Shown in pieces: positions 14,722 through 21,567 of a DNA stretch of 38,846 bases. The DNA comes from an uncultured Lachnospiraceae bacterium (GTDB taxonomy: Bacteria; Bacillota; Clostridia; Lachnospirales; Lachnospiraceae). Position 1 is the stretch's first letter. Each line of letters starts with the position of its first letter. Position numbers and translations under genes: made by a program. The stretch is taken from NCBI GenBank assembly GCA_902775485.1, contig CACYMJ010000037.1, positions 1-38,846 on the forward strand, written 5' to 3'. The notes beneath the pieces are model-generated. The model did not search any database. It was not told where the DNA came from and saw nothing but the letters and a program-made list of their open reading frames with translations.

Positions 14722-15936
14722 ATGCCGGGTTATATGTACAGGGCCGTCGGGCCTGACGGAAAAGAAAAAAAGGGAAGTATTTCGGCGACAAACCAGGAAC
14801 AGGCTGCAAGCAAGTTAAAAGCAGACGGCCTGATCGTTATGAAGCTTGAGCCGGAAAGTGCTCTGAACAAGGAGATACATCTCGGAGGAAGCGGTGTCAA
14901 AACGAGAGATTACGCCGTGTTCTGCCGCCAGTTTGTTGCGATATTAAAAGCAGGTGTCAGCGTTATCAACGCCCTGCAGATGATGAGTGAGCAGACCGAG
15001 AATAAGGCATTGAAGGCCGCGACCGTCAGCCTTGTCGATGATCTAGGAAAGGGTGAAACTCTATCGGGAGCGATGCGTAAGCAGAGCAAGGTTTTTCCAT
15101 CGATATTCGTAAACCTTGTCCAGGCAGGTGAAGCAACAGGTTCACTTGAGACGGCGTTTGAGAGAATGGCGCTTCAGTTTGAGAAGGAAGCAAAACTGAA
15201 GGCGATCATAAAGAAAGCCACGATATATCCCATTATAGTCATGATAGTTGCAGTCGGTGTCATTGTTGCGATGATGACATTCGTTATACCGAACTTCATG
15301 GCCATGTTCGAGGATATGGATGTGGAGATGCCGTTCATGACGAAGATGGTCATAGCTATGTCGGATTTCTTTGTGGCATACTGGTGGCTGCTTGCGATAA
15401 TCGTTGTTGCTCTCGTCATAGGTATCAAACTGTACGCGCAGACCATAAGCGGAAGAGTCCTGTTCGGGACGCTCAAGCTTAAAATGCCCGGCATGGGACA
15501 GCTGCAGACAAAGACAAACTGCGCGACATTTGCAAGAACGCTTTCAACGCTGCTGCGTGCCGGTGTTCCGATGATGGAAGCGCTTGAGATAACGGGTAAC
15601 TCCATGGACGGAAACATATTGTTCCAGCGTGCGGTATATCAGGCGAGGGACCAGGTCGCAAACGGAACATCGCTTTCAAAACCGATCAAGATGAGCGGAC
15701 TTTTCCCGCCTATGGTAGTTCACATGACATCGATCGGTGAAGAGACCGGTGAACTTGAGGACATGCTTGAGAACATCGCCGAATACTACGAGGAAGAAGT
15801 TGCCGAGGCAACGGAACAGATGATGGCGGTAATGGAGCCTCTTATCATAGTTGTTCTTGCGGTCATAGTAGGAGTGATCATCATGGCCATCCTGCAGCCG
15901 ATGCTCACGCTGTACGATTCGATCGGTAATATGTAA
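14722..15936 (+). CDS. pilC: type IV pilus inner-membrane platform protein PilC
   Basis: PilC (GspF family) is the integral membrane platform that couples PilB/PilT rotation to pilin insertion. The 404-residue protein has two copies of the GspF helical domain (about 70-190 and 270-395), each followed by hydrophobic segments: IIVMIVAVGVIVAMM, LLAIIVVALVIGI and a final IIVVLAVIVGVIIMAI. The motif GEETGELEDML is the second-repeat counterpart of GEATGSLETAF. The ribosome site is weak (AGGG about 11 bases before ATG 14722), and translation may depend on structure in the preceding gap. Confidence 0.95.
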   Translation: MPGYMYRAVGPDGKEKKGSISATNQEQAASKLKADGLIVMKLEPESALNKEIHLGGSGVKTRDYAVFCRQFVAILKAGVSVINALQMMSEQTENKALKAATVSLVDDLGKGETLSGAMRKQSKVFPSIFVNLVQAGEATGSLETAFERMALQFEKEAKLKAIIKKATIYPIIVMIVAVGVIVAMMTFVIPNFMAMFEDMDVEMPFMTKMVIAMSDFFVAYWWLLAIIVVALVIGIKLYAQTISGRVLFGTLKLKMPGMGQLQTKTNCATFARTLSTLLRAGVPMMEALEITGNSMDGNILFQRAVYQARDQVANGTSLSKPIKMSGLFPPMVVHMTSIGEETGELEDMLENIAEYYEEEVAEATEQMMAVMEPLIIVVLAVIVGVIIMAILQPMLTLYDSIGNM

Positions 15937-15940
15937 AAAA

Positions 15941-15983
15941 TGCAGTAAGGCGGAGCACAGCTTGAACCATTTGCCTTGCTGCA
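15941..15983 (+). promoter_or_regulatory. stable hairpin after pilC
   Basis: TGCAGTAAGGC (15941-15951) pairs with GCCTTGCTGCA (15973-15983), 11 bp with one G-T wobble, around a 21-base loop. No T-run follows. It could be a weak terminator or an mRNA end-protection stem separating pilBTC from the pilin transcript. Confidence 0.45.
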
Positions 15984-16027
15984 AACGTCATATATTATAT
16001 AGGACGCAACGAATTTGTTAAATAAAT

Positions 16028-16055
16028 GTCACACTGCATGAGAATGTGATATAAT
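16028..16055 (+). promoter_or_regulatory. strong extended -10 promoter for the major pilin
   Basis: TGATATAAT (16047-16055) is a perfect extended -10 with TATAAT at 16050-16055. A partial -35 GTCACA lies at 16028-16033, 16 bases upstream. The leader is about 110 bases and contains short dyads (ATCGG...CCGAT around 16061-16080; GTGA...TCAC further on), so post-transcriptional control is possible. A separate promoter fits the need for much more pilin than machinery. Confidence 0.65.
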
Positions 16056-16171
16056 AAAGTATCGGGGCTAAAATGCCGATATATAATATGATATATGCTG
16101 TGATGGGGAGCAGACGTCACGGTTTATATGAGATAAATCACTTAATTCATATGCAAAGGAGAGATTAGAGT

Positions 16172-16612
16172 ATGAATAAGAAAGAAATGAACAACAAAGG
16201 TTTCTCGCTTGTCGAGCTGATCATCGTTATTGCCATCATGGCTATCCTTGTTGGCGTACTGGCTCCTCAGTTCATCAAGTATATTGAGCGTTCGAGAGTA
16301 TCTAAAGATATGCAGAATGTTCAGCAGGCAAAGACAGCTGTCGAAGCTTATATTGCTGGAAATGAAGGCGTTTCAGCGACTGATTTTAAGATTACCATAA
16401 ATGGTGGATCGACAAAGACAGCTGTCATATCGATGCCTGCAGGCGTAACAAGTCTCGATGGTGTTACTTCACCGATTGCCCTGTCGTCTGGTAACTGGCC
16501 GGCTGGTCCCAAGGAATATGCTATGCAGGCTAATTATACATGGAGCGGTGGCAACGCGGCATTTGCTAATACATCGGATGCGACAAAGGATATGTCAGAT
16601 ATATTCAAGTAA
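16172..16612 (+). CDS. pilA: major type IV pilin
   Basis: The leader MNKKEMNNKG ends in Gly10, followed by the class III signal FSLVELIIVI with Glu at mature position 5 (E15), the substrate of the prepilin peptidase encoded next. The hydrophobic alpha1 helix runs to about residue 30 and continues into an amphipathic helix. The 136-residue mature size suits a major subunit. The globular part has no Cys, so there is no disulfide D-loop as in Gram-negative pilins. AGGAGAG (16157-16163) sits 8 bases before the ATG, and the gene has its own strong promoter. Codon choice appears to differ from its neighbours, as expected for a highly expressed gene, though I did not count it. Confidence 0.93.
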   Translation: MNKKEMNNKGFSLVELIIVIAIMAILVGVLAPQFIKYIERSRVSKDMQNVQQAKTAVEAYIAGNEGVSATDFKITINGGSTKTAVISMPAGVTSLDGVTSPIALSSGNWPAGPKEYAMQANYTWSGGNAAFANTSDATKDMSDIFK

Positions 16613-16615
16613 GAT

Positions 16616-16627
16616 AAGCATATGCTT
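16616..16627 (+). promoter_or_regulatory. palindrome over the prepilin peptidase start codon
   Basis: AAGCATATGCTT is a perfect 12-bp palindrome whose centre is the ATG at 16622. No clear ribosome site precedes it. Pairing would hide the start codon, which could keep peptidase synthesis far below pilin synthesis on the same transcript. Confidence 0.4.
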
Positions 16628-17443
16628 CTTATTTTAGAATTTCTATTTGGTGTTCTGGTAGGCAGTTTCCTGAATGTGTGCATTTACAGAATACCGAAGC
16701 ATGAAGACATTACCACAACACGTTCCCACTGCATGGCATGTGGGAACGTGATAAAGTGGTACGACCTCATTCCGGTCATAAGCTTCCTACTGCTCAGGGG
16801 CAAATGCAGGATGTGCGGTGCGAAACTTTCAATCCAGTATCCGCTGATCGAACTGTTAAACGGAACACTGTACTGTCTCGTATATGCCGTAATGGGTCTT
16901 GATCTAAAAAGCGTTCTTACAATGGCGCTCATATCGACACTTATTGTGATAGCTGTTATAGACTGGCGGACTTACGAGATACCGTTCGGTCTTAACGTGT
17001 TTATTGCGGTATTGGGAATCATATCTACCGCGCTCGATGCCGCAAAGGCCCATGGGGCGTGGGATTACAGCTATGAGCCGGACAGCGCAAAGGGATTTTT
17101 TTTCTCGTGGATCCCGATGACACCCGGTGATCACCTAATAGGAGCCGCAGCTGTCAGCGGATTTTTGCTCATACTGTTTTTGATAACCAAAGGAAGAGGA
17201 ATAGGCGGCGGGGATATAAAGCTCATGGCAGCCGCAGGGCTGTTTCTCGGATGGAAGAGCTGCATTCTGGCATTTGTCATAGGCTGTATTGCCGGTTCCG
17301 TTATACATCTGATCAGAATGAAAGTATCAAACGAAGATCATGTACTTGCTTTCGGACCTTATCTGGCGTTCGGTATATTTATAGCAAGTCTGTGGGGAGA
17401 GAGAATAGTCAGCGCCTACCTGGCAACGTTATCGGTGGGCTGA
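16622..17443 (+). CDS. pilD: prepilin peptidase / N-methyltransferase
   Basis: PilD cleaves the leader after Gly and N-methylates the new N-terminal residue of pilins. The 273-residue polytopic protein has both catalytic Asp residues of the aspartic prepilin peptidases: D114 in VIDWRTYEIP and D198 in GIGGGDIKLM. The N-terminal cytoplasmic methyltransferase domain with two CxxC pairs (C37/C40, C62/C65) is present, so it should be bifunctional. Around eight hydrophobic segments are visible. The start is 9 bases after the pilA stop. It serves the major pilin and the minor pilins downstream. Confidence 0.95.
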   Translation: MLLILEFLFGVLVGSFLNVCIYRIPKHEDITTTRSHCMACGNVIKWYDLIPVISFLLLRGKCRMCGAKLSIQYPLIELLNGTLYCLVYAVMGLDLKSVLTMALISTLIVIAVIDWRTYEIPFGLNVFIAVLGIISTALDAAKAHGAWDYSYEPDSAKGFFFSWIPMTPGDHLIGAAAVSGFLLILFLITKGRGIGGGDIKLMAAAGLFLGWKSCILAFVIGCIAGSVIHLIRMKVSNEDHVLAFGPYLAFGIFIASLWGERIVSAYLATLSVG

Positions 17444-17467
17444 ATAAGGAAAACATAGGAGAGTCAT

Positions 17468-19198
17468 ATGGCAGGAAAAGTGCTGTCGATCTCGCTGGGG
17501 AGTGAGATCGTAAAGGTCTGTGAGGTTGCTCTTGCGGGCAAGAGAAAAGTTCAGGTATATAATGCTATCGACCTCATCATTCCGGAGGGGTTATGTGAAG
17601 ACGGCGTCATCCTTGATGTGGAGGCGCTTGCAAATGCGATAAAGCAGGGCCTTTCGGGAGAAGGCTTTTCTGCCAGAAAGATCGTTTTCACGATCACGTC
17701 AAAACGTATCGCCAATAAAGAGGCGATCATTCCGTTCTGCAAAGAGAACAGGATCAAAGATATTGTTCAGGTCAATGCATCTGATTATTTTCCCATTACA
17801 AATCTTGAAAACTACACATTCAATCATTCGATCATAGAGATCGTACAGAATGACAATGTGAAAAACTACAGGTTGTCTGTAACGGCGACCCCGAATGAGC
17901 TTATAGAACAGTATTACGAACTGGCCAGGGCAATGGGAATGAGCGTCGAGGCCATAGATTATTCGGGTAACTCGATACTGCAGCTTCTGAAACTGCAGAC
18001 TGCCGGTGAAGGCATAGATGCGGTACTGCAGGTTGGCAGTGAGAATACTGTTGTAAATATAATGAACGGCGCAACGATGGTAATGCAGCGAAGCGTTCCG
18101 TACGGAAGACTTTCAATCGCAGATGCCGTCAAGACGGCGCGAAATGTTTCTGATGAGGAAGCGGATGCGGCACTTATCGAAGAGGATCTGTCCGATCTTG
18201 CAAATACGTATCCGGATGTAGCCGATGCCGTCAGATCCCTCCTTTCAAGCGTCGGCCGAATACTTGAATTCTACAGGGCCAGAAATACCGAGCACCCGAT
18301 AGAGCGTGTGTTTATGATCGGTGACGTGAACTCCGTAAACGGTCTTCCGGAACTGATCAACGATGAGATGGACTATGATGTTGAGGTTGTTGAACATCTC
18401 CGGGGTGTCGAGATCAAAAACCACAATGTCCTGTCCGATGAGATAGTTGCGAACTATCTGGCCAATATCGGTGCCATCATCGACCCGATCGACATAAACA
18501 TTTCCGCTGAGGGAAAGAAGGGTGAAAAAGCAAAGAGTGAAGGCCTTCCGTGGTGGATACTTATATTCGCCGGCGTTGTTGCCGTGGCGATGTGCGGAGG
18601 CATTCTGTTTGTTTACTTTAACAATAAGGCGGATAATGACAACCTGCGTGCACAGATCATGGCGATCGAGGATGTGGGAGACTTAAAGAGCAGATACGAG
18701 ATGGCACAGTCTGATCTTGCCACGCTTGAGAACTGGTATGATACGACCAAGGGTGCAAATGAGTCGCTTGCAAGATTTGTTGAAGACCTGGAAAAGGTTC
18801 AGCCCTCTGCGGTGGGGATCACAAAGTTCTCGTCCAATTCCGGAGAGGTAACGATTATCGGAAAGAGTTACGGTAAGCCTGCAGTTGCACAGTTTATCAA
18901 GGAACTTAAAAAACTGCCGTACATAGAAAATGTTAAAACGGAATACATTAACGAAAGCATCACGGATTATTCCGCAGATGACGCTTTCCAGATGACACTT
19001 ACGCTCAAATACGATGATCCCAAGAAGGGATCGGAGTCTGATACGGCTGCTGCCCCGGATGAGGAAACTGCCGAGACATCCGATATTGAACCGGTAGAAG
19101 TTGAAGAGGCACCGCAGCCTGAAGATTATGATACTGTCGAAGATGATACTTCCGATTCCGAAGAGGTTTCGGAACCTGCGGAAGGAGGTGTTGAGTAA
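17468..19198 (+). CDS. pilM: PilM-PilN fusion, pilus alignment subcomplex
   Basis: Residues 1 to about 345 form an actin-like ATPase fold of the PilM family (LSISLGSEIVKVCEV phosphate-1 region; DAVLQVGSENTVV; RVFMIGDVNSVNG). A membrane helix at about 362-386 (WWILIFAGVVAVAM) is followed by a coiled coil and a PilN-type periplasm-facing domain (to about 515), then an acidic Glu/Asp/Pro tail (520-576). In most bacteria PilM is cytosolic and binds the short N-terminal tail of a separate PilN; here they are one chain. TAGGAGAG (17456-17463) precedes ATG 17468. The stop overlaps the next gene by one base. The fusion boundary is inferred from composition, not alignment. Confidence 0.85.
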   Translation: MAGKVLSISLGSEIVKVCEVALAGKRKVQVYNAIDLIIPEGLCEDGVILDVEALANAIKQGLSGEGFSARKIVFTITSKRIANKEAIIPFCKENRIKDIVQVNASDYFPITNLENYTFNHSIIEIVQNDNVKNYRLSVTATPNELIEQYYELARAMGMSVEAIDYSGNSILQLLKLQTAGEGIDAVLQVGSENTVVNIMNGATMVMQRSVPYGRLSIADAVKTARNVSDEEADAALIEEDLSDLANTYPDVADAVRSLLSSVGRILEFYRARNTEHPIERVFMIGDVNSVNGLPELINDEMDYDVEVVEHLRGVEIKNHNVLSDEIVANYLANIGAIIDPIDINISAEGKKGEKAKSEGLPWWILIFAGVVAVAMCGGILFVYFNNKADNDNLRAQIMAIEDVGDLKSRYEMAQSDLATLENWYDTTKGANESLARFVEDLEKVQPSAVGITKFSSNSGEVTIIGKSYGKPAVAQFIKELKKLPYIENVKTEYINESITDYSADDAFQMTLTLKYDDPKKGSESDTAAAPDEETAETSDIEPVEVEEAPQPEDYDTVEDDTSDSEEVSEPAEGGVE

Positions 19199-20361
19199 TG
19201 AGCGATCGTGATAAGAAATTACTTGTATACCTCGGAGCACTGATAATACTTGCCGCAGCATATTTTCTTGTGGGAAAGCCTTTTCTCGACAAGATCGATC
19301 AGCTGTCGATGGAGAAAACACAGCTTGAGGCAGAGCTTCGCGAGAAGAGGGAAGCTTATGAGAATAAGGATGTATATGAGAACGGCATAACCGAATCACA
19401 AGAGAAGATGGATGCGATCATTGAGCAGTTTCCGGAGGATAACTCCGATGAAAAATCGATCATGTTCGCAAGCCATGCCGAGGCCGACATACCTATCTGG
19501 TTCAATCAGATGAGATTCGCCGAAGAGACGAAGATGATGATAAACGGACAGGATGAAGAAAGTGCATCTGATGTCGAACAGGCTCAGCTGGAGGAGAACG
19601 TCGCGGCAGCAGAGGGAGAGAGTACCGGCGATGGTGCCGACGCAGCAGAAGGCGCGCCGGAAGCAGGCGCGCAGAACGGAGGAACGGGTCTGGCCGATCT
19701 TATGTATCGAGATACCGAACTTGGTCTTTCGACGGGACTTGTCAACGGTACGATGGTTCTGTCGCAGTGGGCTGTACTCGGACCGGGCCGCGAACTTCCG
19801 GAGGTCGTTACGGATGTAGATGCCATGGGAACCGATAATGTTTTCACTAATTCAAACCACGGCGGTTCGATATTGGATCTGCTCTCCGACATTGCTTCGG
19901 ATTTCCTGTCGCTGTTGACCGGAGAGATTCCGGAGGAAGCGCTTGATGAACTGGGAACCGACTATATTGTTAAGGTCAATGCGGTCACGGATAATACGAA
20001 CGGCAAGACCATAGGACGTGCGGATGATGCCACGGAGACAACGTATGTCACAAGCAGCATCAACAAGAAAGAGGATGTCAACTTTAAGGTGACCGGTTCT
20101 GACGGAACATATGATGTTTATTACAAGATCGGAAAGAACGAATATACCGACACCATCAGCAAAGAGGGAGATGCAAAACTGTATATCCGCGTCATATCGA
20201 CAACGAGGATGACGGATGATGACGAGAGTGCGGTCGGTATTCATGTGGTCAATGAATCGGATATACCGGTTATTGTAAATATTGAGGGTGACGATACGAA
20301 TAACCCGAGAGTTACGATCACGGAAAGAGCGGGAAATGTTACGGTTAACGGCGGACAGTAA
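19198..20361 (+). CDS. pilO: PilO-like membrane protein with an atypical C-terminal region
   Basis: The N-terminus has a short cytoplasmic stretch, one membrane helix (about 8-27) and a coiled coil (30-75), followed by QFPEDNSDEKSIMF, all in the manner of PilO. Position directly after PilM-PilN supports that. After residue 115 it departs from the family: an Ala/Glu/Gly-rich low-complexity stretch (about 118-165), then some 220 residues rich in Asp, Thr and Val that look like beta-structured extracellular domain, with no clear ferredoxin-like PilO end. The start shares a base with the pilM stop (TAATG), and the end overlaps the next pilin gene by 26 bases. Calling it PilO is inference from the N-terminus and gene order. 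Confidence 0.6.
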   Translation: MSDRDKKLLVYLGALIILAAAYFLVGKPFLDKIDQLSMEKTQLEAELREKREAYENKDVYENGITESQEKMDAIIEQFPEDNSDEKSIMFASHAEADIPIWFNQMRFAEETKMMINGQDEESASDVEQAQLEENVAAAEGESTGDGADAAEGAPEAGAQNGGTGLADLMYRDTELGLSTGLVNGTMVLSQWAVLGPGRELPEVVTDVDAMGTDNVFTNSNHGGSILDLLSDIASDFLSLLTGEIPEEALDELGTDYIVKVNAVTDNTNGKTIGRADDATETTYVTSSINKKEDVNFKVTGSDGTYDVYYKIGKNEYTDTISKEGDAKLYIRVISTTRMTDDDESAVGIHVVNESDIPVIVNIEGDDTNNPRVTITERAGNVTVNGGQ

Positions 20362-21526
20362 ACAACAGAATAATGCCGGATTTTCCCTTGTGGAGCTGAT
20401 CATTGTCGTAAGCATCCTTGCGATAGCGGCGGTTCCGCTCATGAAATCGATGGGAATGGCAACAAAGGCCAATTCAAAGGCCCAGTCGCTTCAGAATGCC
20501 ACAAGTCTTGCCGAGAAGATCATGGAGGAGATGAAGAGCTCATCCATAAGCGTTCTGAAGACCGATCCTGCCTGGAACTTTACGGATAACGGTACAAATT
20601 ATGTCTTAACGTCCAAGAATCCGGTGACGGCCACACAGGGTGAGGAGTTTAATGTAGCTGTTACCATAGATACTGACAGCTACAAAACGGGCGATGATGA
20701 TATCGCCACCAAGGCGGATAATGTTGCGGATGCCAACAGGTTAAAACTGCCGAGGATCGAGGATATAGATACCATGTCCCAGGCGGTGCTTTCGTCCGCA
20801 AAGGAGTTTAACAGGTACGATAAGGAAGCGCTTAATTACTTCAATCAGAAGATAGCCGATTATCCTACACACGTTGCCACGATCTCATCGAAGACGGTTG
20901 ATATTATCAAGACAAGTTTTACCGGACTTCACCCGGGCGTTACCGTTAAAGCGACCGTTACCTACACGGATGCTTCCTCAAATAAATACGTGCGCGAACT
21001 CTACACCGGAACATTTGTCCAGGAGGAGAGAAGTGACGGAACCAAGAAGCCCCTTGACAGTAATATCTATATTTTCTACACGGTGGGAAATCTTCTGCCG
21101 GAGAGGCCCGACATCGGAAATATCAGGGAAACGATCAACATAAAGGATACTTCAAATCCATCCGCGATCACGGATCCTACAGTTCCGATGGCTTCGCACA
21201 AGGTTTTTTTTATCAGACAGGATAAGAATGACAGCAACGGACCGCTGGCTGTCAAGTTTAACGATACGTATTCATTTACTTATTTGCACGTGGACGCGCT
21301 TGAGGCGGACGGACATCAGGATTACGGCAATATAAGATTTATAACCAATCTTGATAATAGCAATATCACCAAGGAGGGACATCTGTACGGAGAAGAAGCG
21401 AGGATAAGAGTATACGACATTACCGTCGTTCTGACCAAGCCCGGAGAGCCGGGTAAGGAATATGCAAGGCTCGAATCCACGATAAGCGCGGATGATCCCA
21501 CACCCACTCCTGTATCACCGCCATAA
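20336..21526 (+). CDS. minor type IV prepilin (PilV/GspI-like leader), large
   Basis: The leader MLRLTADSKQQNNAG is followed by FSLVELIIVVSILAI, a perfect prepilin peptidase site with Glu at +5. The 396-residue protein is far larger than a typical minor pilin; after the helix it has a long hydrophilic, beta-rich region and ends in a Pro/Thr tail (PTPTPVSPP). The frame is open further upstream, but ATG 20336, with GGAAAGAG 6 bases before it, gives a normal leader; it overlaps pilO by 26 bases. It is probably a tip or priming subunit, possibly adhesive. The exact minor-pilin class cannot be set from sequence alone. Confidence 0.8.
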   Translation: MLRLTADSKQQNNAGFSLVELIIVVSILAIAAVPLMKSMGMATKANSKAQSLQNATSLAEKIMEEMKSSSISVLKTDPAWNFTDNGTNYVLTSKNPVTATQGEEFNVAVTIDTDSYKTGDDDIATKADNVADANRLKLPRIEDIDTMSQAVLSSAKEFNRYDKEALNYFNQKIADYPTHVATISSKTVDIIKTSFTGLHPGVTVKATVTYTDASSNKYVRELYTGTFVQEERSDGTKKPLDSNIYIFYTVGNLLPERPDIGNIRETINIKDTSNPSAITDPTVPMASHKVFFIRQDKNDSNGPLAVKFNDTYSFTYLHVDALEADGHQDYGNIRFITNLDNSNITKEGHLYGEEARIRVYDITVVLTKPGEPGKEYARLESTISADDPTPTPVSPP

Positions 21527-21567
21527 AGGCAGTTTTACACAAGGTTGTGTGATCATGAGAATGTAAT

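Noticed and set aside
16056-16171. Cyclic di-GMP riboswitch in the pilin leader
   Set aside because: The conserved sequence blocks of class I riboswitches could not be found and no pseudoknot of class II was evident. A covariance scan would decide.
18683-19399. 238-codon minus-strand frame across pilM and pilO
   Set aside because: Antisense shadow of two well-supported genes with no start signals or recognisable motifs.
21537-21550. Dyad ACACAAGGTTGTGT before the 918-aa gene as a terminator
   Set aside because: It has a two-base centre and no T-run, and the genes on both sides belong to one operon; at most a minor hairpin.
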